DNA of 64,000 nucleotides from Fulvia fulva. Its lineage: Eukaryota > Ascomycota > Dothideomycetes > Mycosphaerellales > Mycosphaerellaceae. The stretch lies in assembly GCF_020509005.1 (NCBI RefSeq), contig NC_063020.1, positions 3,472,001 through 3,536,000 of the forward strand. The letters are read 5' to 3'. This document shows positions 31,984 to 43,069 of this stretch, one piece after another; position 1 is the first letter of the stretch, and every line of letters starts with the position of its first letter. The position numbers were made by a program, and so were the translations under genes. The notes under the pieces are model-generated. The model made no database searches, was not told the origin of the DNA, and worked only from the letters and a program-made list of their open reading frames with translations.

Positions 31984-33420
31984 TCAGTCGAGATCCTGCG
32001 GCCAATCCTGCAAACCCAGGAGCTTCGCAGCAGACGTCTTCCAGTCGAAGTCAGGAGACAAGGAATCCATCTCCTTAGTCACCAGATCTCTCGCATCGGA
32101 GTTCCTCCACCAGCTAGGCTCAGGAAGACCGCGAGCTTTCATAAGCAACGCAGTACAGATGAGGTCTGGTCTGCAGGTTTCCTGGGCATACATCATGTCA
32201 TCTGCCTTGGGCGCCATCCTCATAGCATTGAGCGATATGATCATGGAGACATAGCTTGACTCATAATGCGCTGACAAAGTGGCGTTACGCTCATCTGGTG
32301 TCGCGGTCGCGAGGGCAGTATTTGCTAGCCAGTGGTTCATGCTTAGAGACTGATGCTCCAATCCAAGACTTAGCCATTGGATGACTGCCGCACTAGGCAT
32401 ATCGGCCATGAGTAGGGCAAGCTCTACTGCCGCGCTGACATATTCTTGGCCTAGGCCTTGATACTGCGTGTCCATCGTCTGAGAGTAAAAGCTTCGAAGA
32501 ACTTTTGCTGGACGCGGAGCCCAGGTCGATAGGTTCTCCATGTCGCTTGTCGTCCCTGATGTTGCCTTGAAGACCAGTTTCCAGGGTTGCAGGCCTTTGT
32601 TGCGGCCAAGTATCCCCATGGCTGTCGTCAGACCTCTTCCATCGTAGCCTTCTGCAGTGGTGGGACTGGATCGTAGGAGACATAGAGGCATGCTGGCTAT
32701 GGCTCGGGAGACCCTTCGACTGAAGTCCTGGTCACGACCCCATCGAAGCGAGACCGTGACCGAGTTCGCGTCCGCACTTTGGTAAATGCCAACTGGAGGA
32801 GGGTGTTTCTCTGCGTCCTCGAAGGCCACGTCTGGATCCTTCAACACTCGGAACAGGTCCGTGGGGTCTATCAGAAGGCCTTGCGCAGACCATAGCCGCC
32901 AGCCGTAGTAGTCCGATGGTGTTGGCTGAAGTCGTGAGATCTTGTCTCGGAAGCGACGGTAAAGCTGTTTCCAGAGGGCTGCATCACCACAAAAGCTGAT
33001 GAACTGTCGTTTGACAGTGGTCCTGCTGTCTCCGGTCCATGCGTGCCATCTCACTGCGGTGTACGAGCGATGCTGCCAGGCTGGGACTGAATACTGGACC
33101 ACCGCCAGAAAAGTTGCAGAAGATAGCGCGAGCACCGACACTGGATCACCTCCTTCGCCGCCAGTGAAGGCTACTACACTCATAGAGAGAGAGACCAGGA
33201 GCAGAAAGGACACGAATGTCCACCAGATGTGCTCGAAAAGTGCAAGGCGGAATCGAAACGTCCATCGTGAAGACGACTCTGTCATGAAAGCCAGGGCAGT
33301 GACCAAGCCCTGGAAGATGGCAGTCAGTACCGCGAGTCCGATCGATGCCCACGAAAGGGCTGAACCGATGCCATGTTCGTCGTCTTTGAAGTCACATTTG
33401 ATCGTCAGCTCTTGAGACAT
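31984..33420 (-). CDS. Membrane protein with large soluble domain, unknown function
   Basis: Intronless frame; start taken at ATG 33420 (MSQELTIKCDFKDDEHG), giving 478 residues. The N-terminal 120 residues contain about three hydrophobic segments ('SIGLAVLTAIFQGLVTALAF', 'WWTFVSFLLLVSLSMSVVAF', 'VLALSSATFLAVVQYSV'). The remaining ~350 residues are soluble, with 'TPSDYYGWRLWSAQGLLIDP' and 'MADMPSAAVIQWLSLGLEHQ'. The layout (short hydrophilic N-terminus, a few helices, long cytoplasmic domain) recurs in uncharacterised Pezizomycotina proteins, but I do not recognise a named family. It is convergent with the F-box paralog B, stops 13 bp apart. Confidence 0.7.
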   Translation of the reverse strand: MSQELTIKCDFKDDEHGIGSALSWASIGLAVLTAIFQGLVTALAFMTESSSRWTFRFRLALFEHIWWTFVSFLLLVSLSMSVVAFTGGEGGDPVSVLALSSATFLAVVQYSVPAWQHRSYTAVRWHAWTGDSRTTVKRQFISFCGDAALWKQLYRRFRDKISRLQPTPSDYYGWRLWSAQGLLIDPTDLFRVLKDPDVAFEDAEKHPPPVGIYQSADANSVTVSLRWGRDQDFSRRVSRAIASMPLCLLRSSPTTAEGYDGRGLTTAMGILGRNKGLQPWKLVFKATSGTTSDMENLSTWAPRPAKVLRSFYSQTMDTQYQGLGQEYVSAAVELALLMADMPSAAVIQWLSLGLEHQSLSMNHWLANTALATATPDERNATLSAHYESSYVSMIISLNAMRMAPKADDMMYAQETCRPDLICTALLMKARGLPEPSWWRNSDARDLVTKEMDSLSPDFDWKTSAAKLLGLQDWPQDLD

Positions 33421-34490
33421 GTTTGATGCTATGGCAAAGGGATGCAGCACGTACTTCGAGCGGAGCTATATGCCCAGAAGAGTGTCTCCTGCCACGCGAG
33501 GTGCCCCATGCTGTCCGTATTTTGATACATCATGCCATCAACTTCGGTTCGCTTTGTGTGAGAGGAGGTCAGCCACGTGGTGCTTCGCGAGGTTGCACAA
33601 GGCTAATGTTCGTCCAGCTCGAGCATGACCTAGCTAGAACAAGGCGGTTGCATGCAGGTCTCCTGCAGCCACCTTTACGGAACCCCGAAGCTCGCTGCAC
33701 ATTCTCTTGGTGGTCCATTTTGGGATGTGCTGTTAGTGGATCTTGTCCAATTGAACAGCACAACAATGGAGATATGATGTCTCAGGTGCCGAAGCACAAC
33801 ATTGGATCCCATTCTGCTGTGTGTGTGTAGGGATATTGCATTGAGAGACAGTGGACGGATACAACCAAGCTCTTTCCACACGCGTGTCTCTGTCTAGGCC
33901 AACAACTGTTACCATACGCCGCACCTCCGGGGTGTAGATAACACTTCCACTTGAGAGGATACGATGGAGGTAGCAGTTTCCCTACCAATTTCGAGCGATA
34001 GTCGCTATCCACACTCTTACAGGTCGATGGTATGCTTGGGCGTCTCCGGGTGCGCAGCATGGAGGTCATTGGGCCGAGCTCTTCGCATTGAATCTCATGG
34101 GCGATCTGGTAGTCGTCAGTTCAGCCATCTATCTTATTAGACATCCATTGCTCAAACACAATGCGATGGCATGGCAAGCAACGGTACGGACCGGATGAAA
34201 GTGCTTGGCGAGGATCACCGGAAGAGAGCTTCGACCTCGGCTGAGTTGACGAGCTCCCGTCTGCGTCTGCCACGGCAAGGCAATGTGCTAGAGCTAGCGT
34301 GCACATGCATACCAATTTTCTTGTAGAGCTGTTGGTCTCACAATTTCCTCACTTGTTCACGATGAGTGCGTAAGTTCTGAGTCTTTGACTGCTTGTCCCT
34401 CAGATTCATCTCCCTCCACACGTCCAACACGAAGCTCCTCCGACTTCGGCAACCAGAAACGAACCAGCCACACGACTGGCATTGCCCAGC
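33421..34490. other. 1.07-kb intergenic interval
   Basis: Divergent promoter region of the unknown membrane protein and the acylcarnitine carrier. Only short overlapping frames; a (tg)n stretch lies near 33820. No feature called. Confidence 0.4.
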
Positions 34491-35615
34491 ATGACGAACA
34501 CCACAGAGAACGTTAAGCAAGCAGCGAAGGGCAACGTAGAACCTCTCAAACAACAGATACCTTCCGCCGACCAGGTGAAAGAACAGGCACAACAACAGCT
34601 CCAACATGCATACGACAAAGTCCCCGAGTCAACAGAAGAGGTCAAGGAAGTCGTGGACCAAGCAGCGAAGAAGAGCTTCCAGTCACTACGAGACTTCGTC
34701 GCAGGAGGCGTCGGAGGTATCTGTGCTGTGGTCGTCGGACACCCGTTCGATCTGGTCAAGGTGCGGTTACAAACAGCCGAGAAGGGAGTCTACAATGGAG
34801 CTATGGACGTAGTGAGGAAGACAGTCGCACGAGAAGGAGCAGTGAGAGGACTCTACGCTGGTGTGAGTGCACCGCTGGTGGGAGTGACGCCTATGTTCGC
34901 TGTGAACTTCTGGGCATACGGTGTGGGCAAGCAGCTGGTGGAGAACTTCTCGGCCGTTGAGAACGGACAGTACAGCGTGGGCCAGGTGTGCAGCGCCGGT
35001 GAGTCAACAAAGCCCTTCAGACCTTCATGTCCATACTGACAACAGTCTTCAGGCTTCTTCTCCGCCATCCCCATGACCCTCATCACCGCCCCCTTCGAAC
35101 GCGTAAAGATCATCCTCCAGATCCAAGGCCAGAAAGAGCTCAAACCGGGCGAGAAACCTCGCTACTCCGGCGGCATGGACGTCGTTCGCCAACTCTACAA
35201 AGAAGGTGGAATCCGCAGCGTCTACCGCGGCTCCTTCATGACCCTCGCCCGCGACGGTCCCGGCTCGGCAGCATACTTCGCAACATACGAGGTGATCAAG
35301 CGTCGACTCACACCCAAAGACCCCGAGACGGGCAAGCCAGGGCAGCTAAGTCTGACGGCGATTATGGCGGCCGGTGGTGCGGCAGGTGTGGCTATGTGGA
35401 CTGCTGTGTTCCCTGTGGATACGGTGAAGAGTCGGTTGCAGAGCGCAGAGGGCAATCAGAGTATCAGTGCTTGTATAAAGGAGCTATATGGAAGAGGAGG
35501 TGTGAAGGCCTTCTTCCCGGGTGTTGGGCCAGCTATGGCGAGAGCTGTTCCTGCCAATGCGGCGACGTTCTTGGGTGTGGAGCTGGCACATCAAGCGATG
35601 AACAAGGTGTTCTAA
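34491..35615 (+). CDS. Mitochondrial carnitine/acylcarnitine carrier
   Basis: Exons 34491-34998 and 35053-35615 (54-nt intron, GTGAGT donor, CTTCAG acceptor) encode 356 residues. It belongs to the SLC25 family of inner-membrane exchangers and most likely swaps acylcarnitine for carnitine to feed mitochondrial beta-oxidation and acetyl transfer. Three repeats carry the carrier signature: 'HPFDLVKVRLQTAEKGVY', 'APFERVKIILQIQGQKE' and 'FPVDTVKSRLQSAEGNQ'. The sequences around them ('DFVAGGVGGICAVVVGHPFD', 'GLYAGVSAPLVGVTPMFAV') match fungal AcuH/CRC1. A 70-residue hydrophilic Gln/Lys/Glu-rich N-terminal extension is longer than usual, possibly targeting or regulatory. The frame opens upstream with a TTG, so the first ATG was chosen. 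Confidence 0.92.
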
Positions 35616-36134
35616 GCTATGAGATGGCGATAGCGAGAACATGCACCGCGGACATCACGAGCTGTAGTGCACTGAAGCATCCCGAGGTGTGAGAGGTGTG
35701 GGAGAGGCCCAGTACCTGTATGCAACTTTAGCTGATGTTTCATCAAGATTTGATGAATTTTGATCAAGACGCGTTCCACCGCGTTCATCTCGTGTTTCGA
35801 CCAATTCGCTCTTGCCCTACTTCCGTCATCTTTCACTTCCCATACCTTACTCCCGCCTACTCATGTCGCGTGAACACAGGAACCCGTCTATCACATTGAT
35901 TCATTGACAGCCAAGGCGGATTGCCCAGTGACCACAGCCGCAAGCCAGCTTGTCACGATTAAGCACCTTCAAGAGGCTTTCCCTGGAACTTACGCCAGCT
36001 CACGCACAGCGCTGCCAAAGCTCTCCCGAGATGCGGTGTGAAGGAGTCAAATTCGAGGGGCAGTCGCACTGGTGCTACGAGACAGTATGCAGTTGATGGA
36101 CCATTTGCTATAGGTGTGTTGGCTGTCGTTCGAT
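35616..36134. other. Intergenic, no feature seen
   Basis: 519 nt between the carrier stop and the first ATG of the decayed STAND gene. A short AT-rich patch lies near 35745. Nothing recognised. Confidence 0.4.
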
Positions 36135-39100
36135 ATGGCCCAGCCAAGTCTGTACCAGGCAGGCCTTTCTGACTTCAAGAGAGCGGCACAAAGTCGCGTC
36201 AAGGACAATAAGGATCAGCAGAGAATGTATGCATTCCTCAAGCAATGGAAGTCCCACTGATGCTCGTCAAAGTGGACTCGCACTCAAAGACGACGCGGGT
36301 CAGAAATACGGTCAAGCAAAGATTGGCGGCAAAAAGATTGATCCATCATGGATCAGCAACATCCTCGACAATATACACACCTTCGTCCAGGTCGGCGACT
36401 TCGTGATGACCAAGGCACCGGAATCTGTAGCCACTGCCTGGTTCGCTATCAGTCTCGGCCTCGGAGCAATTCAGAACAACTTACGCGCTCTACGGTCTAT
36501 TTGGAAGCGGGCTTCAAGATATGACTGAGATGATGATCTTGACCACCCACTACGATAGGCTTTACGACGAAAGACAGAAGAAGGATTTCCAGCCATCTGA
36601 GCTGCTTAACAAGCTGTACAAGGATATTACCGAAGCATACGTTGCAATGCTTGAGCTTGCATATTCGATTCATCGCTACCTGGAAGCAAGTGGCCTAGCA
36701 CGACTTCGTCATGCTTTGAAAGACCTGACAGGCCAGGAGCTTAGCAAGTTCACAGCTCGCACCGAACGATTGCGCAGTCAGAAGTTGAAGGTTCTCGAGG
36801 CAAGCGAAGGTGCCTTCCAGGACCGGACAGCAAGGCAACTTGGCGAAGTCACAGAAGCTGCGGAGGCCATCCGAGCCAATGTTCAAGCGTCAAGAACTTT
36901 CAGAAAGTCTCGGAAGAGTTCATCAGTTCTCAACTCGCTCTCCAGGAGGACTTGAAGAGTCAGTTGAATGACATCAAAGCGGGCTTGAAACCACGATCGC
37001 AGTGGGACCGGGCAACGCAAAGATTCGAGGAGATCAATGCAATTGCAACCATTGGAGAAATCCAGAGGTCATCTGCAGAGGATCTTGGATCGTCAACTGG
37101 AAGGCACCTGTTCTTGGCTCACCAGCCATGATGTTTACGAAAGTTGGCTGAAGTCAGAAATCAGCAACGACCTGTGCATCACAGGCGCAGAAGGTGTCGG
37201 CAAATCCATACCTCTAGCGTCTATCTTCAACGAGCTTGAAGCAGAATCATCTACAACGCGAGCCGTCCAATACCTCTCCTGTGGTATGACCAACAGCGGC
37301 GAGACGGGTGACGATTCTCCGCAGAGCGTCAATCGCGTGAGGAACACCATCATCTACCAGCTGTTCGAGCTGGCCTCGCAGGACGAGACGAATCCAATAC
37401 TCCTCGATACGTGCAATAAGATCTTCGATAACCCCAAGAAGAACAAAGTCAGTAAAGTGAAGCAGAACAACAAGCGTGACGATTCTATGCCAGAACTGGG
37501 CGAGGCTTTATCAAGACTTTCTGCAGAGCTCAAACAAGAAGTCATCATTGTATTGGACGACATCGATCGCATGAGTGATGAGGATCAGCGTACTCTCTTC
37601 GATGAACTTCAAGATGCGATCAAGCGCACTAAAGTTGATGACCCCAAGCAGAAGCCCCTTCGCATCTTGGCTGGAGCTTCCGTTTTCAGCGTATATCGAG
37701 AGCTGGCAAGCAATGACCTCTCTATAGATGTTGGAGACTACAACCAGCCCGATATAGAACAAAAGATTACCGCAGAGCTAGGAAACCTATCCGGATGGAA
37801 CGAAGCACAAGTGTCGGAAGCCAAGGATGCCATCCTGCGTCGAGCCGGACCAATATTCAGATACGTTGATCAGGTTGCAGTCCCTTTTATACGGGAACCA
37901 TTCCAGGGTCCGCTGTCTGAGCGCCTTGATGATTTACCACATGGTATGGACGAGACTTATGTGCAAGCAGTACGTTCTTTGCCACCCAATTACCAAGCCC
38001 TCCTGCGTACCGCTCTGTCCTGGACCTTATTCACCTACGGTCCTGTCAAGGCTCTGGAAATCATGGAAGCATTCAATGGTACATACCTTGGCCAGCTAAG
38101 CGAGGAAGACCTCAGTGCGGTTAAAGAGGATGACCCAAAACGATCCCACGCATCAGAACTGCAGATGCAGCAGCTTAGCACAGCTGGAAGCTCCTTCCTC
38201 ACCTTCTGGAACACGACTTCGACCAGACCGTAGTGGGCTTAAAGGACGCAGCATAGATCAAATAATTCTGCCTTCGATCGACAGACAGCCTTGCTCGTGC
38301 GACGACTTGCTGCTTCTCTCCCTGTGAGCACTGCAAGCTGAACATGGCCTCGCCACAAAGTCTGAGCTTTTCTGAAAAGGAAGCACACCTCGAACTGGCG
38401 ATCACATGTGTGCAAACCCTTTGCAATCCGTTGTTCTGGAAACGATACTATCCGTGGCCTATAGCAGAGAAATCAAGTCCTGAGGATAAGGGCAAAGTCG
38501 AGCTACCAAGCACTGAAGACAAGAGTGCCGACAACGACGTGGCCCAGGCCAACGAGCCAGAAGCGACATCCACAACACCAACAGACGTCACTGGCGCTTC
38601 GACTGACAGTGAGCAGCATGAGTCCGCCGCATCGAGCAATGCCGAAACGCAAGATGCCACATCGAGCGCGACATCCGTGTCAGTGGAAGAGGCACAGGAC
38701 GACGCGGATGATAGTGCCGATGACGAAGATCGGAGTCCTGATATATTCAAGATCAGCACTGCGGTCCCTGACAGCTAGTTTAGATCTGGTCGCGTGGTTA
38801 GCACCCTGGTTCCGATACGAGATGCCTCATTGGTACGACCATATCAAACGAGCCGAATCCCTATGGACACGCGAGGAGAGGGTCAATAATCCCAGATGGA
38901 AGGTCCTTTTCGATTTGCTAGACCGCCTTGTTTACGAGCGAACAGAGGACTTTGCCAAATGCCAAGCTTTGCTTTTCAACCATCGAGAAGTAGATGAACA
39001 CTTGGGCTTGCCTTGGGATCGTGGAACGTGGAAGCCGCTTCATATCGCCGCGTTTTTAGCACTGCCAAGTTGGACGGAACATTTGCTGGATCGTGGCGAA

Positions 39101-40889
39101 AGCCTCGAGGAGATCTCCAACGACAGGACAGTCCTACAGGCGGCGGCAAAAGGCGAAGGCAGCAAGGAGATTCTGGAGTTGCTACTGCAGAGAGGTGCCG
39201 ACTCCAACGCGGAAACCGACAAACGCATGCCGGCTGTCCACTCCTGGCTGTGGACGCTGCCGTCCTACGAGTGTATGGAACTGTTCGTTCGACATGGCGC
39301 CAAGCTCGACACCATCGACAAAGTGAACGGCTGGTCAGTCCTCCACTACTTTGCAGATACCGCTGAAGATGTCAAAGTACTGGACCTGCTGTTGAAGGAC
39401 GACGTCAACGGTAATCATGCCGATATCAATGCAAAGGATGAGGCTGGTGAGACGCCGCTACACGTGCTCATGAGCAGGCGAGAGGTACCTGCAGATATAC
39501 TGGCCAGCTTCATCGATCGTGGCGCTAATGTCAATGTCGAGGACAAGGATTCAGAACGTCCTCTGTACGAAGCTAGCATCGCTGGGGACCACGCAGCGAT
39601 GGAAGTGATCCTCCTTAGTGTTACAGACATCGATGACCCGAACGACTACGGCCGAAGAGCGTTACATCAAGCAGCCTGGTCGGGATACACAGATTGCGTA
39701 AAGACGCTTCTGAAGTGGAAAGCTGACCCGAATATTCTCGACAAGCATGATCGCACACCGCTGTTCTTCGCATGCCTCGGATTTGACGCAGCGACGATGT
39801 CGAGCGTCGACTGACCATCGAGCAAGCAGATCTTCGCAAAGGTCGGACTGCACTTCACGCTGCGGCTTATTGGGGTCAGGTTGGTTCCGTTCGACTTCTT
39901 CTCGAACATGGAGCAGACGCCACTATCAAGGATAAAGACGGAAAGACTGCACTCGAGCTTGCCTGCGCACGATGGGTTCTGTCGGGACAACAGCACTTCG
40001 AAGACACGATCGAATTGTTGGTTGACAAGGACCCTACTTCCGCTGTCAACGACCGTGATCTGCACTCATCAGCTGCTGCAAATGGGAGCAAGCGCATTCT
40101 TGAGAAGCTTCATCATCTTCAGGCCGATCTCACAAAGCCTGATGACTTTGGCTGGACATCACTCATGCTCGCAAAAGGGTTCGGACACACCGACGCAGAG
40201 AAATTCCTGCAGAGGGTCGATTCGGCTAGAGTAGAGACATTGCCAACACGCTGGGTCAATATGCCTGCGCACGTCGAGGTCGATGCCACAGGCACAGTAC
40301 TGAAGTGCTCCTCCACAGACATTCCTCCTACTGCCATCTCGACTGACAAACCGCTTCGAGGTGACCTCAAGTCGTACTACTTCGAAGTGACATCGAAGAA
40401 GATGGATGGTGTCGAACAGGCCACATACCCAGAGAGGCCACATACCCAGAGCTTGCCATCGGCTTCTGTACGTTGGGAGCCGCAGCTTGAAGTTTTCCTG
40501 GCTGGGAACCGAGTCAGCACGCTCCCCATGCGCGCTCGTAGGCATACCATACCGACGATGGCACATTCTAAGCTAGTAGCGGTGAGGTTGAAGAGCGTGA
40601 TGAATTACGATGCGAGCCGGGTGATACGTTTGGCTGTGGCGTTGATTTGGAGGCGAATACGATGTGGGTCACGAAGAATGGCGAGAAGATTGAGATGGAC
40701 TTCTTCAAGAATGTGTGAGGGAGATTGTTTCCGGTCATCGGGCTCTACTCTATAGCCGAGGTGGAGACGGATTTCAGAGCTCACTTTGAGAAGAAGGAGA
40801 TTAGTGCGGTGAAGGATGTTGCTGCGAAGGAGGAGGATGCTCCCGGCGAGGGTGCGGTAGCTGGAGCGGTGGTGGAGGTGAAGACTTAA
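36135..40889 (+). pseudogene. Decayed NACHT-ankyrin-SPRY STAND (NLR-like) gene
   Basis: Homology runs colinearly through all three frames. The start 'MAQPSLYQAGLSDFKRAAQS' (36135) shifts near 36245 into 'SWISNILDNIHTFVQVGDFV', near 36481 into 'ALYGLFGSGLQDMTEMMILT', near 36890 into a coiled-coil part, and near 37040 into the NACHT domain. The NACHT domain has Walker A 'ITGAEGVGKS' and Walker B-like 'VIIVLDDIDRMSDEDQ'. Further shifts near 38200-38340 and 38755 lead to ankyrin repeats ('TWKPLHIAAFLALPSWTEHL', 'RRALHQAAWSGYTDCVKTLL'), another near 39790, more ankyrin ('GRTALHAAAYWGQVGSVRLL'), then a SPRY domain. The SPRY part is broken by a 17-bp duplication (40418-40451) and stops at 40488, 40539, 40569 and 40716. 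Intact relatives are fungal NLR-like receptors implicated in heterokaryon incompatibility. No intron set can rescue this copy. Confidence 0.88.
40418..40451 (+). repeat. Perfect 17-bp tandem duplication in the SPRY region
   Basis: The 17-mer aggccacatacccagag occurs twice back to back (40418-40434 and 40435-40451). Because 17 is not a multiple of three it shifts the frame exactly where SPRY homology moves from frame 1 to frame 0. Removing one copy would restore a continuous frame into 'ELAIGFCTLGAAA'. Confidence 0.9.
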
Positions 40890-41195
40890 GGAAAGAGTGC
40901 ATTCCATGCTCATTCACCGGCCATCGTGCTACGTATGCAACACTATGATCTTACTGGACAGGGAGGCAAGCGCTCTAAGTTGCACGTGATTCTCCAGCTC
41001 ACTAACACGAAGTGGTGGGCACGGTCCACTGAGATTCCCTTAGCGTGTCTCGCAAAACACAAAGTCGGATCCATCTTTCTTGCTCGACTACATTTCTTTC
41101 ATGACCAACAAAGACTTCTGTCAACAACAACATTGAGTCACCTTCACAGAATCGCCTTCCTACAGAGGGCCACACAGGCGCCGAACGACCTCGCA
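40890..41195. other. Spacer before 2EXR-like gene
   Basis: 306 nt; the frame of the next gene stays open through it from 40926 but has no conserved content before ATG 41196. Probably promoter/5' UTR. Confidence 0.4.
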
Positions 41196-42329
41196 ATGGC
41201 TACCGCACCGAGCAGTCGCGGTCGCAACATCTTTCCATTCCTCGAGCTGCCCGCTGAATTGAGGAACAGAGTGTACGACGAGGCCCTGTTCCACGATGGC
41301 GCCAATGGCTGCCTGGCTGCAGTTTCCTTACTACGGGTCTGTCGGCAAGTCTACATAGAAGCGAAGGAGATCAGGTTCGAGGATAGCGATTCCTCAATGG
41401 ATGTCAAAACTCCGCAGACGCTGTGGTGGAGTCCAGAAATGATTGGCAAGCCCTTGCGCGAGATGGGATTGTTCCTCGGAACACCTGAGACAACCTTCAC
41501 GCTCGGAATCTCTGGTGACTTTGAGGGTTACCTACATGGGTCAAGACGCCAAGGACATTACGATCGTTTTCCCTCAGTGGGTGACATCTACGATCTCCTT
41601 CCACAGATCCTTCTGAGGTTCCATCGGATCAATGTTTCGCTCGAGGTGATCTGCGTTGACACTACAACGCACTTTCTCTACGCCCTCGCCTGCTTTCTCA
41701 ATACGACCGACGCCAAGACAGAAGAACTCTACATCTGTGTCACTAAGGGCAACAAGTTCAGGGCTCGAAGCGACGATCTCATTCGCATGTGGTATTCTTT
41801 GGTCAAAATGCCAGCAAGATTGTGCATATATATAACCGGCGATCTCGAAAAAGATGAGGACGTTCACGGCCTGAGATGGGTGGAGGCGTACGTCCGCGGG
41901 AAGTTTCTGCTTAACAACAAACCGAACCCATCTCGCCTAGCTTCTACCACGTTCAACACCGTCAAGGAATACAGGCGTATCAGTCTGATGGCACGCCCAC
42001 TCCTCGACACTGCTAGTGAAGAGACGGTAGATGGCGCACACACGAGCAGAATCTCCTCTGAGCTGAGTTGGAAGCTAAGAAACATCGAGCGCGAGATTGA
42101 GAGTGAAGGGGTCTCCAGGAATCTCCCGCAATACCGCGACGCTGAGCAGCAGAACGACCTGGAGATGTGCGAGGACTGGACATTGGGCAGAGCCTCTGCG
42201 CAGGTTTATGGGTGGCCGCAGGAACGGGAGTTGCAGCACGTCTATCGCCAGAAGCTCAAAGTGGCTCACGGTGAAGTTGATCAATGGGATAAAGGGCTGG
42301 AATACGAAGAGCTGAGACATCGACTATAG
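41196..42329 (+). CDS. 2EXR/'LPAEL' domain protein (divergent member)
   Basis: Intronless; ATG 41196 precedes the conserved block and gives 377 residues. The N-terminal 'FPFLELPAELRNRVYDEALF' and 'AVSLLRVCRQVYIEAKEIRF' are the F-box-like 2EXR motif (short helix pair with a conserved R-x-x-Y/I-x-E and L-L-x-x-C-R/K-Q) that is expanded in Dothideomycetes. The rest has mixed alpha/beta character with a Lys/Glu/Gln-rich C-terminus ('RELQHVYRQKLKVAHGEVDQ'). No signal peptide or membrane segment. It differs from the three similar paralogs at 43.5, 52.9 and 55.8 kb, which share 'TLSPQILxxCKQI'. Molecular role unknown; a ubiquitin-ligase adaptor role is only a guess from F-box resemblance. Confidence 0.72.
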   Translation: MATAPSSRGRNIFPFLELPAELRNRVYDEALFHDGANGCLAAVSLLRVCRQVYIEAKEIRFEDSDSSMDVKTPQTLWWSPEMIGKPLREMGLFLGTPETTFTLGISGDFEGYLHGSRRQGHYDRFPSVGDIYDLLPQILLRFHRINVSLEVICVDTTTHFLYALACFLNTTDAKTEELYICVTKGNKFRARSDDLIRMWYSLVKMPARLCIYITGDLEKDEDVHGLRWVEAYVRGKFLLNNKPNPSRLASTTFNTVKEYRRISLMARPLLDTASEETVDGAHTSRISSELSWKLRNIEREIESEGVSRNLPQYRDAEQQNDLEMCEDWTLGRASAQVYGWPQERELQHVYRQKLKVAHGEVDQWDKGLEYEELRHRL

Positions 42330-42705
42330 GGTTAGAAGGTACAGGACGGCTGGTCGGCGTGGAAGACCTGGCTGGCGGGCTTTCTAGGGAGAATATGCGT
42401 GCTACTTGTGGGCATACGGGAATGGCAAAAGAGTGCGCACTTTGGGTGGGGTGACTTCTATGAGCAGTTTCAAGGCTGCCGTACGGACAGAGGGCGGCTA
42501 GAGACTCTGTTGTTATCAGCTCAATGCATGCAAGGTACGAAGGTGATCTATGCATTGAGCATCATGCTATATCGTGCTTAACCTCTACTCCTTCATAAAT
42601 CTACGGCTGTTTCAACCCCATAACACTGCTGTAAGCAGCCAAGTGTTCAATAACATCCTCGCACACTGAACCCAACTCACTAACTTACACATACATTCTC
42701 TCATC
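42330..42705. other. Intergenic, no feature seen
   Basis: 376 nt with no convincing frame or repeat. Confidence 0.4.
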
Positions 42706-43069
42706 GTGGAAGCATATAGATTATGTGACTCCTTCGGCTACCGATGGTACGAGCCGACACCAGTGGCTGTCGCTGTGCCCCTGAACACCACTACCTCTAC
42801 CTCAATAAAGGTATTCTGTGGCACGGGGACCCGTATGGACTGCATCTTCAACGCCTCGCAAGCCCTCGGCGGCATTCTGGCAGCCATGACCACCTACGCA
42901 CTGCCTTTCCTCTTCACTACGATCGGATTCTGGTGTCTTCTCCCCTCGAAGCACTATCAAGACCGAGGCACTCATATGGCGTATAGCCTTAAAAGCTCGG
43001 CGACGAGCAGATCGAGGAGATTCTAGAGAAAGTGACGAAGATTGAGGAGGCTCTTGAATTAGCTCTGTG
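42706..43069 (+). pseudogene. Relic of a small membrane protein with a C-terminal helix, frameshifted
   Basis: An open frame (42706-43026, no ATG near its start) encodes 'FNASQALGGILAAMTTYALP' and 'FLFTTIGFWCLLPSKHYQD', one or two membrane segments. After 'AYSLK' (about 42990) it turns Ser/Arg-rich and stops, while the frame shifted by one nucleotide continues as 'LGDEQIEEILEKVTKIEEAL' to a TGA at 43067-43069, a plausible amphipathic helix. I infer a 1-nt deletion after 'tatagccttaaaag' and possibly a lost start codon. Family not identified. Confidence 0.4.

Noticed and set aside
36135..40889. Explaining the STAND gene frame changes by introns
   Set aside because: Shifts occur inside continuous homology with no missing or extra residues and no GT-AG pairs; the 17-bp duplication and four stops cannot be spliced away sensibly.
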